Source: Scylla paramamosain (lineage: Eukaryota > Arthropoda > Malacostraca > Decapoda > Portunidae). From it: a stretch of 64,000 nucleotides of DNA. The number at the start of each line of letters is the position of its first letter. The stretch's first letter is position 1. The stretch is taken from positions 16,263,501 to 16,327,500 of the forward strand of contig NC_087151.1 of NCBI RefSeq assembly GCF_035594125.1. Direction: 5' to 3'. Made by a program: the position numbers and the translations under genes. Below are positions 12,135 to 24,267 of the stretch, in pieces. The notes under the pieces are model-generated. The model made no database searches and had not been told where the DNA came from. It saw nothing but the letters and a program-made list of their open reading frames with translations.

Positions 12135-13070
12135 CTAATAGAATATCTCCTGCTCTTCCGATCTCTCCTCATTTTTTGCCTTTACTTCCTCCCTCATTTT
12201 AATTAGCTCTTTTCTTTCTTTTTCATTTAAGTCTCTTCTCAGCCATATATTTTTTGTAACCTCATCTTTAGCTAATCTCCAGGCTCCTGTCAAAGCCTCC
12301 TCAGCTTCCTTCTGCGATTTAAATTTTATTCTTATGGGTATGTGCCCTTCACCTGTAAATTTGCCAACTCTGTGGTATTCTTCCACTTCATCAACCAGAC
12401 ATCTTCCCTCCTCTTGTACCTTTCCCACCACTTTGTTTACCATCTCTTTCAGCTCTTTCTCTCTTACTGCTTTATTGATTTCCTTGATTTCCTTAACCCC
12501 AAAGATAATTATACATTTCTTTTTGTCAACTGTCTCTCTTACAAGAGACTCATTTGTCTTGATAATATTTACCACCTTTTGTGTTACTTTGGCCCCATTT
12601 AATTGTTCTTCTATTATTTTCTCAAAGTTTACTGCCTCTCCTTGTATGATCTCTTGCTCACTCATCTGTTTCTCCAACTTACCTACTTTCCTCTCAAACT
12701 TTACCTTATCTCCTTCTTGGAGCTTATTCCATGCATCTTGCCTTTTACTTAATTGCACTATAGTTTTGGCACTTCCTTCCACTTTTTTACTGCATTCCTT
12801 AATTTCTATCTCCATAGCGTTGCACAGATTTCTTAGCTTTATGTTTTCGGCTCTCGATCCCTTCAGTTGTTTAATTTGGCTTATCTGGGTCTCTTCCATA
12901 GCTCTGAATCTCTCCATCAGTTTTTCCATGTCACTTTTCAGGGCCAACACTCTTCTTTGCCATAGTTTTGTTCCAACCTCACTGTCACCGGCACAAAACC
13001 CTGAGAAGTTGTTTTCTCCGGCTGCCGACTCATCACTCGGCGTAAACAAACCACTTCAGTTTGGCTCCAT
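12135..13070 (-). pseudogene. LINE B1 ORF1, coiled-coil protein with a nonsense codon near the start
   Basis: The natural start is probably the ATG at 13070 (MEPN); codon 5 is TGA at 13056-13058, after which 304 codons stay open. The N-terminal half is heptad-rich and highly charged (coiled coil). The C-terminal half contains KKCIIIFGVKE and HIPIRIKFKSQKEAEEAL, which resembles the RRM-like region of CR1/Jockey ORF1 proteins. Such proteins bind the element RNA. Apart from the early stop, the frame is unusually well preserved compared with ORF2. Confidence 0.78.
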
Positions 13071-13238
13071 TTTCCCCTTCTAATTTTTCTTTCAACTCTA
13101 CTTTTAGAATCATCTCTACCTTTTTCTTATTTCATTATGGAGACAGAAACAGTACTGCTCCAAACTCCCTATACCATAACTGGCTTATCTTGATGATCAC
13201 AGAGCTGCTACACGTGCGTCCTTCCGGCTTGGCTGCTC

Positions 13239-14303
<1,065 letters not shown>

Positions 14304-14399
<96 letters not shown>

Positions 14400-14412
14400 T
14401 CTGGCTGAAAAC

Positions 14413-14494
<82 letters not shown>

Positions 14495-14514
14495 TAAGAT
14501 AATCTTGAGAGGAT

Positions 14515-14561
<47 letters not shown>

Positions 14562-14595
14562 TTCATAAATTATAAATATAAATATAAATATAAAA

Positions 14596-14688
<93 letters not shown>
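14304..14688. repeat. Microsatellite cluster (GT)n, (GA)n, (CA)n, (TA)n
   Basis: GT 14304-14398, GA 14417-14490, CA 14517-14557, TA 14596-14688, separated by 20-40 base spacers. The TA tract borders family B ORF1 sequence, which carries a short TATATATATTAGG at the same place in the copy near 35505. Confidence 0.97.
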
Positions 14689-14690
<2 letters not shown>

Positions 14691-17650
14691 GAAGAACAGA
14701 AATGAAGAATGGAAAAAAATGTAAAAGAAATATATGAAGAGCCCAGAGAAGAAAAAAGTATTTTTTGGACAGTTTTGGGAGAGAGTGAAGAAATGGTACA
14801 TAAAGGTAAAAAAAATAAATGAAAATAAGATAGAGAAAATAGTAAAAATGAATGACAAATTGTGATGTATACCAACATAGATGGATTGGTACACAGAAAA
14901 CTGGAATTACAAGACTATTTAAAATGAAAAATCCAAAGTTGGTGTGTTTAATGGAAACAAAGCTAAAAGAAAACCAGATAGTCATTAACAACAACTACAA
15001 TATCTAGGGAAGAGATAGGATTGGTAAAGGAGGGGGAGCTATAATGATAATGACAAGAAAAGAGGTGAAGAAAAAAACAATGAAATATGGAGAAGGAAAA
15101 GCAGAAATAGTGTGTTAACTTGAAGGACAATAATGGTGAAATACAAATGGTAATAGCAACCTATGCACCACCCAAAACAAATTCTTAGAATAAGGAAGAA
15201 TATGAGAAAATAATAGAAGATACCATTCAATGTTTGAGTAAATTAATCAAAAGTAAGAAAATAGTATTATTAGTTGGTGACTTCAACTGCAAAGGAGTAA
15301 ACTAGAAACATTTGAAGAATGGGGAAATGAGACTGCAAAGGGAGAAAGGTCTCTGAACCTGACTATGGAAAACATAATGATGCAATGTGTAACTGGAAAT
15401 ACAAGATATTGGGGAGATGACAAACCAACAAGATTTGGCCTAATAATAACAAAGGGTATAAACCTAACTAAAGAATTAAAATATGTGTGCCCCATGAGAA
15501 ATAGTGACCATGTAATGACAGAAATGGACCAATAAGGATATCAGTGAAGAGGATGAATCATAAAAAGAAAATAGGAGAAACTATGGAAAAGTGAACACAG
15601 ATGACCTTACAGAAACTTTATGAAGAAATGGACTGGGAAAACCTGAAAAGAGCAAATGATGTGCAAGATAAGTATGACATTTTTATGGAATATATGAGAC
15701 TGGAGTGAATAAATATGTTCCATTATACAAACCTAAAGAAAAGGAAAACAGGTGTGGTTCAGTGCAAGATGTGCAACTGCAAAGAAAAAGATGAAGCATG
15801 GATAAGAATGAAAGGAAATTGTAACCAAAAAATAAAGAAGACTTTAAGATAGCAAGAAATGAATATGTCAAAATAAGGAGAGAGAAAGAGAAAGGATATG
15901 AAAAGTGTATAGTTGAAAAGTGCAAGGACAAACCAAAACTGTTCTACAGATTCACAAATGGAAAAATTAAAGTAAAAGAAAAATTAGAAAGATTGAAGGA
16001 TGGAAATGAAATATATAAAGACCAAAAGACATGAAAGAATTCCTAAATAAAAAGTTTCAACAAGTTTTAACAGAAAAAATCAGAAATTAAAGAGCCACAA
16101 GATGAGAAGACAAAAAAAAAAAAAAAAAAAAATGTTGGAGATTATAGAAATTAGAGAGGTTAATAAATTGATGGCAGAACTGGAAGAAAAGTAACAGGAC
16201 CAGGACCAGATGGAGTATTAGGTTTCATTTTAAAAGAATGCAGGAAACAATTAATTGAACCAGTATATGACATAATACAGTGCTCAGTATCAAAATGGAA
16301 AAGTGCCCAAGGAATGGAAAAGAGCAGACATAGTGCCAATTTATAAAAGTGGAAAGAAAGAAGAACTACTAAACTAAAGGCCAGTATCACAGACCAGCAT
16401 AGTATGTATGATCTGTGAAAAAGTGATAAACAGTAGACAGAATTTCTAGAAAAACATGATATAATAACAGAAAAAAGAGTATGGCTTTAGACAAGAGCAA
16501 TAATGTGTAACAAATTTTATGAGATTTTATTAATGAGTCACTGATATAACACAAGAGAGGGATGGATGGGTAGACTGTGTATTTAGATAAAAAAAAAAAA
16601 AAAAAGCTTTTGACAAAATTCCCCACAGCAGGCTATTATGGAAGTTAGAAATAAAAAACTGGATGGAAAGTTACTTAAGGGGAAGATGTATGAGAACAGT
16701 AGCAAAAGATGTCAAATGAAAATGGAGAAAAGTAGATAGTGGAGTACCACAAGGATCAATGCTGGCACCAATACTTTTCCTGATCTACATAAATTATGTG
16801 CCTGAGGGAGTAGAGTTACATCAGCTTGTTTGCAGATGATGCAAAATCACATAAACATATATAAGAAATAACAGACTGTGAAATTTTACAAGAGGATTTA
16901 AATAAAATCTGAGATAGGAATAAGAAAAAAGGAATGGAATTTAATGTGAAAAAATGTCATGTAATGGAAATGTGAAAAAGTGAAGAGACCAAAATGGACA
17001 TATAAAATGGGGAATGGATAAATAAAAGTACAAGAGAAAGATCTGGAAGTGATAATACAGGACAATCAACAGTTGGAGAAACATGAGAAAAGATATTCAG
17101 AGATACATATAAAATGGTGAGAAATATTGGAACAGCATTCCACTACATGGACAAAGATATGATGAGAAAGATAACTGCTACAATGATTACACCAAAGTTG
17201 GAATATGTTCAGTCAGTGTGGTCTTCCCACAAGAGATGTGAAAAAACTTGAAAGGATACAAAGGATCGCAATGAAGATGGTTCCAGAACTGGAAGAATTA
17301 ACATATGGAGACATGTTAAAGGAAATGAATCTACCAACATTTGAATAAAGAAGTGAAAAGGGAGATTTAATACCAATTTATAAATTGTGAAATAGAGAGG
17401 AAGAAATAAATAAATAAGCTAAGTGAGGGTGTAGTACTGGCAATGAGAGTGCATAACTTTATGGAAAAACTTCCTATACAGAACTATTGAAATCTGGAAT
17501 GATTTAAAGGAAGAGGTGGTTGTGGCAAATAATGTACACATGTTTAAAGAGAAACTGGATAAATATGGTTATGGAGATAGGACAAAATGAGCTTTGGATT
17601 GTGCCCTGTACATACAACTAGGTAAATACAACACAGTAAATACACACACA
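14689..17650 (+). mobile_element. CR1-like LINE family B copy (B-c), heavily decayed
   Basis: Starts in ORF1 just after the TA tract (AGGAAGAACAGAAATGAAGA, also at about 35485-35505 on the minus strand). Endonuclease remnants read YTNIDGLVHRKLEL, NPKLVCLMETKL and LLVGDFNCK. The reverse transcriptase has [33 protein letters not shown] and SLFADDAK. The C-terminus ends near FKEKLDKYGYGD. The 3' end is ACTAGGTAAATAC at about 17618. Many stops and small indels are present. It is the template used here to recognise the interrupted minus-strand copy at 26.9-36.5 kb. Confidence 0.85.
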
Positions 17651-17724
17651 ACATGGGGTTTCTTGAATAGAGTGTCAGTGCAGTGCAGAATAGCTCTCAT
17701 TGTTGAAACTGCTCCTAGGTTTAT

Positions 17725-17803
17725 TTACTTCATTTCCATCCTAACATATTCTACAGTTAGAGCAATAGTAGTGTCAAAATAATTCCATACAAATGTTGAT
17801 AAT
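17725..17803. repeat. Direct repeat, left copy
   Basis: About 80 bases (TTACTTCATTTCCATCCTAA to ATGTTGATAA) recur with divergence at about 18633-18716, one on each side of the Tigger-like element. Confidence 0.7.
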
Positions 17804-17804
17804 A

Positions 17805-18536
17805 CTGTGGAACTTCAGATACCAAATGGCTCCCTTTTCAAACAAATCAATTTACAAGCTAAATTTTGAATTCATAACTGCTTTGGTTGCTATACCATAA
17901 TTTGGTTTTCAAACAAGCTATACAGCAGCCAGCACACACATGATCATAGTGCACAGGTTAGTCACGCCACAGCCTTGCTCAGGTGCACATCTGCACCATA
18001 CACTTCTCTTTTTGGCTTTCTTACTTATAGCTTTATTCTTTATTTAGTTGTAAATGAACAAATAAAATAAGCATAACACTCAGCTATACCGCATAACTGA
18101 TGTGTTGAATGTTGGGGAGTGGCGACATTTTGTGTTGCCACTCCCCAGCTCTCTTTGAGGCTGAAGTGAAAATGGACAGAACTGCATTTGATGGGGTGAC
18201 TGAACTATGTCTCCCACCTGTTCTTCATCACTTTATTTGCCCCAAACTGATTCTTGCATGATTAGATTTTTGCACTTATATAATGGAAACAGTCCCTAAT
18301 GTATTCATCTCATATAATCAATTTCCAAATGCTCATATAACAGGATTTCCTCGTATGATTTTATGCACAAAATACTGCTGCAAAAGTTTAAAAAAGCAAT
18401 TACTGTATCTGGTGTCTGGGAATGGATTAATTCATTTTACATTGATTCCTATAGGGAAAAAAGTTTCAGTTTCCAAACATTTTGGATTTCGAACAGCATT
18501 CAGGAATTAATAAGTTCGAGAACCGTGGTTCCACTG
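17805..18536. mobile_element. Tigger-like non-autonomous DNA element
   Basis: The right end, read inward, is CAGTGGAACCACGGTTCTCG followed by AACTT, the common Tigger/pogo terminus. The left end CTGTGGAACTTCAG is a decayed counterpart. TA flanks both ends (17803-17804, 18537-18538). No transposase is preserved. A shorter related copy follows at about 18717-18964, ending GGTGGGATCTCACTG before TA. Confidence 0.65.
18113..18147. repeat. Inverted repeat able to form a strong hairpin
   Basis: TGGGGAGTGGCGAC (18113-18126) faces GTTGCCACTCCCCA (18134-18147) across a 7-base loop; one pair is a wobble. It lies inside the Tigger-like element. Confidence 0.8.
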
Positions 18537-18632
18537 TACTTAAATTCTATTATAAAACTGTGGTAGAACTTTTACACTAGTATGTAAAGTATGCTTTGGT
18601 GCTCTGTTATTATGCATTACTCTATTTTTTTA

Positions 18633-18964
18633 CTCCATTTCTATCCTAACAAATTCCACAGATAACAGAGCAATAATAAATTGTCAGTATAACTCCATAC
18701 AGATGTTAATAACTTAAGAGATATAAAATACCTTGTGGGTGTTTTGATGTATTCTCACAATAGTGCATGTGCTGTATTATGATTGTAATGTCGTCTGCAG
18801 CCATGTGCAGTACACTAATCACACCACAGCATGTTTAAAAGATACAAAATATAGCAATTTGGAAATATGCTGGATTACACGAAGTTCTGGGTTAAATGAT
18901 GCCAGTGAATCAATGGTCAACCTGAACTACTGTATGTGAACAGTCTTGAGGTGGGATCTCACTG
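18633..18964. repeat. Direct repeat, right copy, plus short Tigger-like relative
   Basis: It repeats the 17725-17803 segment. It then has diverged sequence that shares CAGCCA...GTGCA...TCAC(A/G)CCACAGC with 17925-17975, suggesting that a larger unit (flank plus element) was duplicated and the right copy later shortened. Confidence 0.55.
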
Positions 18965-18967
18965 TAC

Positions 18968-19009
18968 CTGGAGGGGCATCTTGGGTTGTTCCATATACAC
19001 AGGTGGAGG
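18968..19009 (-). CDS. Candidate micro-exon 1 of a minus-strand host gene (42 nt)
   Basis: On the minus strand, ACATGCAG precedes and GTACAGTGAG follows a 42-base phase-0 segment reading PPPVYMEQPKMPLQ. The acceptor AG and donor GT are at the exact edges. Two more segments with the same design occur at 19161-19187 and 40947-40964: each begins CC, ends CAG, is preceded by ATGCAG and followed by GTA, is a multiple of three, and encodes Pro/Gln-rich sequence. This suggests a gene with short in-frame cassettes coding for a disordered or elastic Pro-rich region. I do not recognise the gene. The donor abuts the TA and terminus of a Tigger-like element. This could be chance; transcript data would decide. 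Confidence 0.38.
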
Positions 19010-19160
19010 CTGCATGTAACAAAAGCAATAACCATCTTATAGGCTTGTGTTGAACTGATTACTAAATAGAATAAGAAATATATAGTCATAACAGTGTTAC
19101 ATATTTCACATAATGGTTAGTTATGAATTTGGAGCAATATGATAATAATAGTACGCATAC

Positions 19161-19187
19161 CTGCTGTTCATACTGCATGGGCATTGG
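19161..19187 (-). CDS. Candidate micro-exon 2 of a minus-strand host gene (27 nt)
   Basis: On the minus strand, TTTTCATGCAG precedes and GTATGCGTAC follows a 27-base phase-0 segment reading PMPMQYEQQ. It lies about 150 bases upstream, in gene orientation, of micro-exon 1 and shares the ATGCAG acceptor and CAG-GTA donor. Confidence 0.38.
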
Positions 19188-19189
19188 CT

Positions 19190-19674
19190 GCATGAAAAGG
19201 AAAACATAAAAGATTTGCAATCATATTGAAACATTTAAATCACCTTTAATTTTAAAACTTTGGAGAGATCTTCAAAATACACAAAGGAAAGAACAAAACA
19301 AATACTTCAGATATTTTAAGGAATAAATAGAGATAAGTACTAATAAGTTAAAATCCTCATTATTAGCTTTGGTATATATTGTTCTCCCATTTGCATATTT
19401 CATTGAGTCTTCTACAACCTTTCTACCAAATGAAGCAGCAGAACTACTCCATATGGTGTACTCGGCAAAGAGAGGGGAACCTCAAAAGCCTTGGTCAGCA
19501 ACCTTCCAAGGGGAAGTCATCTCAAAATTAAAATATACTCCCTCTCAGAGAAGGGCATTCAGGGAAGGAAACCTTTTGCATTAAACACAAAAAATCAAGT
19601 CATGAATATTGAAGATGAAATGTTTGCAGTCCTCCAAGCAGATGTTAAAAATCTCTATATTCAAAGAAGATAAA
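19190..19674. other. Unassigned AT-rich sequence
   Basis: There are two short open stretches on the plus strand (19369-19584, 19491-19673) without recognisable domains. Nothing else is supported. Confidence 0.5.
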
Positions 19675-19911
19675 ATGAGAATAGCCGTGGTAAATGTGGG
19701 TTCCATGGTTGGACATAGCAGAGAGGTTGTGGCAATGTTTAGGAGTGGAGATCAGATGTGTAAATTCTGGTGGAAGTGAGAGGAGAGGATGGGAAATTTC
19801 AAAGGAGGAATAGCTGAAAAGTGCAATACACTTGTTGAGATGAACGTATAATGATCATGATGGTAAGCAGAGAAGATTACAGATGAAGCAACAAAGAGTC
19901 CCAAATTTTTT
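19675..19911 (+). mobile_element. LINE family E, endonuclease N-terminal fragment
   Basis: Plus-strand reading RIAVVNVGSMVGHSREVV is the typical start of an apurinic-endonuclease domain in RTE/craniofacial-development-protein-2-like LINEs. It then degrades (WWK, stop, ERRGW). It is cut by the family A insertion starting at about 19912; related RT sequence lies beyond it at 23326. Confidence 0.6.
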
Positions 19912-20413
19912 AAAATGTCAAAATCTTACAAGCTCAAACTTTCATTGTGATTTCTGGCACCTAGCCAAATACATCCCCAATAACTTTGCTTCTTCATCTT
20001 TCTCTCTTTCATTTCAACCTAATGGCACCACTAACATCTCATCCATTTCTAAAGCTGAACTCTTCACTCAAGCCTTTGCTAAAAACTCTCTTACACCTTC
20101 CGACTACTTCATGCTACCCATAAGGATCCTTTGCAGTGATGTTCCACGTCCTCATTGGCCTTAACCCTTGGAAGGCTTATTGACCTAATGGGGTCCCTCC
20201 TATTGTTCTCCAAAACTGTGCCTCTGTGCTTGCACCTTGCCTAATCAAACTCTTCCAACTTTGTCTATCAACATTTACCTTTCCTTCTTCCTTGAAGTTT
20301 GTCTACATTCAGCCTGTTCCTAAGGAGAGTAATTGCTCTAATCCCTCAAACTACTGTTTTATTGCTTTAATTTCCTGCCTCTCTAAAGATTTTGAATCTA
20401 TTTTTAACAGGAA

Positions 20414-21253
20414 TGCTTGACTTCTGATCTTTCTAAAATTTCTGATAGGGGCAGAGCAAACTTGGTATTGTCCAATGCCTCAAAAACTCAATTCCTCCAT
20501 CTATCAACTCAACACAACCTTCCAGACAACTATCCCCTCTTCTTCAATGACACTCAACTGTCCCCCTCTTCTACACTGAACATCCTCGGTCTGTCCTTTA
20601 CTTATAATCTGAACTGGAAACTTCACATCTCATCTCTAGCTAAAAAACAGCTTCTATGAAGTTGGGCGTTCTGAGACGTCTCCGCCAGTTTTTCTCACCC
20701 CCCCAGCTGCTTACTCTGTACAAGGGCCTTATCCGTCCATGTATGGAGTATGCTTCACATGTCTGGGGAGGTTTCACTCATACTGCTCTTCTAGACAGGG
20801 TGGAATCAAAAGCTTTTCGTCTCATCAACTCCTCTCCTCTAACTGACTGTCTTCAGCCTCTCTCTCACCGCCGCAATGTTGCATATCTAGCTGTCTTCTA
20901 CCACTATTTTCATGCTAACTGCTCTTCTGATCTTGCTAACTGCATGTCTCCCCTCCTCACGCAGCCTCGTTGCACAAGACTTTCTTCTTTCTCTCACCCC
21001 TATTCTGTCCACCTCTCTAACGCAAGAGTTAACCAGTATTCTCAATCATTCATCCCTTTCTCTGGTAAACTCTGGAACTCCCTGCCTGCTTCTGTATTTC
21101 CACCTTCCTATGACTTGAATTCCTTCAAGAGGGAGGTTTCAAGACGCTTATTCATCAATTTTTTACCACTGCTTTGACCCTTTTCTGGGACTGGCATTTC
21201 AGTGGGCATATTTTTTTATTGGATTTTTGTTGCCCTTGGCCAGTGTCCTTCAT

Positions 21254-21297
<44 letters not shown>
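20414..21297 (+). mobile_element. LINE family A copy Y, inserted in copy X
   Basis: 5'-truncated copy starting at TGCTTGACTTCTGATC and ending in a 40-base A-tail (21258-21297). Flanks show the duplication AGGAA (20409-20413 and 21297-21301). It encodes the C-terminal third of ORF2: [18 protein letters not shown], then [19 protein letters not shown] and the terminal LFINF region. One frameshift occurs at about 20655, where a run of A has lengthened. It is close to the family consensus, hence younger than X. Confidence 0.88.
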
Positions 21298-21299
<2 letters not shown>

Positions 21300-21667
21300 A
21301 AGGTTCTTAAGCATCTATCGCTTTATGACTTTATATCTCGTCACTAGTATGGGTTCTGTCAAGGCTGTTCTATTGGTGATCCTCTGGCTTTCCTTAATGA
21401 GTCTTGGTCATCCTCTTTTAAGAATTTTGGTGAAACTTTTAATGTTGCCTTAGACATAAAAGAGCTTTGGATAGAGTCTGGTACAAATCTTTAATTTCCA
21501 AACTACCCTCCCCCTATGGATTCTATCCTTCTCTCTATAACTTCACCTCTAGTTCCCTTTCTGAACATTCTATTGCTGCTGTGGTAGACAGTCACTGTTT
21601 TTCTCCTAAGTCTATTAATCAACAGTGGTGTTCCTCAGGGTTCTGTCCTGTCACCCATCTTCTAAAG

Positions 21668-22324
21668 CAGGGATTCCCAACCTGGGATACATATACCCCC
21701 AGTGGTACATTTACACTTTTCATGGGGTACATCACATCTCAGAGAATAACCATTACTGTGCAATAAATGGTGTTGTAATCTGCAGTCAGATTGCACAATG
21801 TCGTGTTTTTTTTTCCAATTTCCTCATTTTGGCAAGCCAAACTTTTATCTAAATTATATCAAGAGTAGGGTGAATACCATTTGTTTTTCACTAATATGGA
21901 ACTTCCCATGGCCACAATCTGTACTGGCCCTGAAAGTATCAGGTACCAACTCATATATCAACTAACGAAGGTGTAATGACATGACTCGTCACCAGCATTG
22001 TTGCCATAACTCTGTTGCATATGTTACATAAAAATTTTACTACACATGCAATAAAAATAAATGAAAAGACAAGGAATAATATTTTTAAAAAACTTAAAGG
22101 CTTGGGTCCAAATTGGTACATGTACTCATACTTAAGTGCACAATATCATGTATTTGTATGTTACTTGGACTCCACCTACTCAACTATTTTACAAATACTT
22201 TTGAGTACAGTGCAATATCAAAATATCACAATTCCATCTTTTTAGTCTTAATTTAATTATGGGTACATAGGAATCTATAAAAATGTCCAAGTGGTACAGA
22301 GGAACAGAAAGATTGGGAACCCTA
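21668..22324. mobile_element. Non-autonomous hAT element (657 bp) in LINE copy X
   Basis: Ends CAGGGATTCCCAACCT and, inverted, TAGGGTTCCCAATCTTTC are hAT termini. A perfect 8-base target duplication TTCTAAAG flanks it (21660-21667 and 22325-22332). The duplicated site is the family A sequence CTTCTAAACCAAAC, so the target is known. No transposase is present. It is not the same family as the ZBED-type element at the window start, though the terminal bases are alike. Confidence 0.93.
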
Positions 22325-23325
22325 TTCTAAAGCAAACTTCTCCTCTCCACTCATATGTTTATGATCCCACCCTGCGCTTTTCCATGTCTTTTCATTGACA
22401 TTCAATCCTTCAGGGAAGTAAACAGCTCATGCAGGGAAGCCACAAAATGCCTGACTTCTGATCTCTCTAAAACTTCTGATTAGGCAGACTAAAGTTAGTA
22501 TTGCTCAATGCCTCAAACTCAATTCCTCTATCAATTTGACACAACCTTCCAGATAAATATCCCCTCTTCTTCAATGACAACTGTTCTCCTCTTCTACGCT
22601 GAACATTCTCGATCTGTCCTTTATTTATGATCTAAACTGGAAATTTCACATCTCATTTCTGGCTTGGAAATTTCACATCTCATCTCTGGCTAAAACAATT
22701 TCTATGAAGTTAGGCATTCTGAGTCATCCCCGTCACTTTTCTCACCAGCCCCCTTCCCCTAAGCTGCTAACTCTGTACAGGGGCCTTATCGGTCCATGCA
22801 AGGAGTATGCTTCAGATGTATGGGGGGCTCCACTTATACTATTCTTTTAGACAGGGTGGAATCAAAAGCTTTTCGTCTTATCAACTCCTCTAACTATCAT
22901 CAGCCTCTCTCTCATTGCTGCAATGTTGCATCTCTTGCTATCTTTTACTGCAATTTTCATGCTAACTGTTCTTCTGATCTTGGTAACCACATGTCTGCCC
23001 TCCTCTAGCAGTCTCACTTCACAAGGCATTCTTCTTTCTCTCATCCCTATTCTGTCCACCTCTCTAGTGCAAGATATAACCAGTGCTCTCAATCATTCAT
23101 CCCTTTCTCTGGTAAACTCTTGAACTTCCTGCCTGTTTCTGTATTTCCTCCTTCCTATGACTTGAACTCTTTCAATAGGGAAGTTTCAAGACATTTATCC
23201 TCTGTTATTTGATCATTTTATTTGACATTGCTCTGGGAACTAGCACTTATTAAGTGGGCCTTTTTTTTTTTTTTTTTTTTGTTGCCCTTGGCCAGTGGCC
23301 CTTACATAAAAAAAAAAAAAAAAGT

Positions 23326-23800
23326 GAAAACCCAGATGTTACAATGGCCCTGTGTCCCAAGGTAAAGGATATCATTCACTGAAGGCTCAACAGCCAATGA
23401 GATGGAGATGAGCATCAAGATCATGTGCAGCTATATTGTATGCCCTAACTTTGTACATGAATACAATATAAAGAATGCAGATGGGAGCAAGAAGACCAAT
23501 GTGTGGGAGTCTGCTCAAAATCCTTTGCTGTTTGCAGTGGTGAAGGAAGTGACAAGGCAAGAAGAAATCAAAGGACTGTGGGAGTTATTGTAAGATGGTG
23601 ATAACAGCAAAGAGCAGGATGAAGCAAATGGCAGATTTAATAGATGGAAGACTTGCATGAAGTAAAGAGGCTTGAAAGATATGGAGAAGACCAAAGTGAT
23701 AGTCACTTGGAGGGTTACATGAGTAAGGTTGAAAACAAGTAGATATCAATGTAGTTGCAGAAAGAGGAAGGGGGAATGATAGGTGAAAGAAAGAGAGAGA
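23326..23800 (+). mobile_element. LINE family E, reverse-transcriptase fragment
   Basis: Plus-strand reading includes SAQNPLLFAVVKEVTRQEE and IKGLWELL, matching the motif B-downstream region (SPLLF, then PWELLYADD) of a widespread invertebrate LINE, followed by RWKTCMK, GLKDMEKTKVIV. The catalytic YADD is lost to a stop. It is probably the continuation of the fragment at 19675, with family A inserted between. Confidence 0.58.
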
Positions 23801-24039
23801 GTTGCTGATGTAAGGGAGAGAAAAGCAATAATGACAAAAAGAGAGAGGAGAAATTTGGGATGGATGGAGATCTGTAACTTCTGTAGCTCTTTTGACTCAG
23901 AAGCCAATTACTATGTGCAGCTTTTATTAATGAAATGAAACTTTTGTTACCTGAAAAATGCAGACAAAGATAGTAGTGATAGCAATGTAAGTACTATTTC
24001 CACAATGGAGGCTCCAGGGAGGCAGAGGTGGAAGAAGAT
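23801..24039. other. Unassigned spacer
   Basis: Purine-rich; no features recognised. Confidence 0.5.
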
Positions 24040-24130
24040 ATGTGTGTGTGTATGTTTACCTAGTTAAATTTACCTAGTTGTAATTTAAAGGGCCTGAGCT
24101 ATGCTCATGTGGTCCCATCTTCATATCTAC
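24040..24130 (-). mobile_element. CR1-like LINE 3' end
   Basis: On the minus strand, GATGGGACCACATGAGCATA, then ACTAGGTAAAT twice and a CA tract, align with the 3' end of the B1 copy (9190-9290). This may be the true 3' end of the interrupted B copy to the right. Confidence 0.7.
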
Positions 24131-24267
24131 CAGGGTCTGAAAAATTTCTTTTTTAAACCCAACCCAATGTATTTTTTGGGGGGTTTATTATTTTTTGGGG
24201 GGGAGGTTATTGTTTTTTTGAGTTTTTTTTTTGTTTACTCTTCATATTTATATGTAAATCAGTTTAA

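Larger units (their letters stand above)
19912..23325 (+). mobile_element. LINE family A copy X, split by two younger insertions
   Basis: Family A sequence in three parts: about 19912-20413 (DFWHLAK to SCLSKDFESIFNR), 21297-21659 (fingers and palm up to SVLSP), and 22333-23325 (motif C area to the 3' UTR and A-tail at 23308-23323). Part one ends in AACAGGAA and part two resumes with GGAAGGTTCTTAA exactly in register, so the sequence between is an insertion. X has many small indels, including a local duplication around 22640-22690, and is one of the older family A copies. Confidence 0.85.

Noticed and set aside
12334..13083. 249-codon plus-strand open frame
   Set aside because: Antisense shadow of the LINE B1 ORF1, which has a coiled-coil composition and a family relationship; the plus reading is Ser/Leu/Phe-rich without domains.
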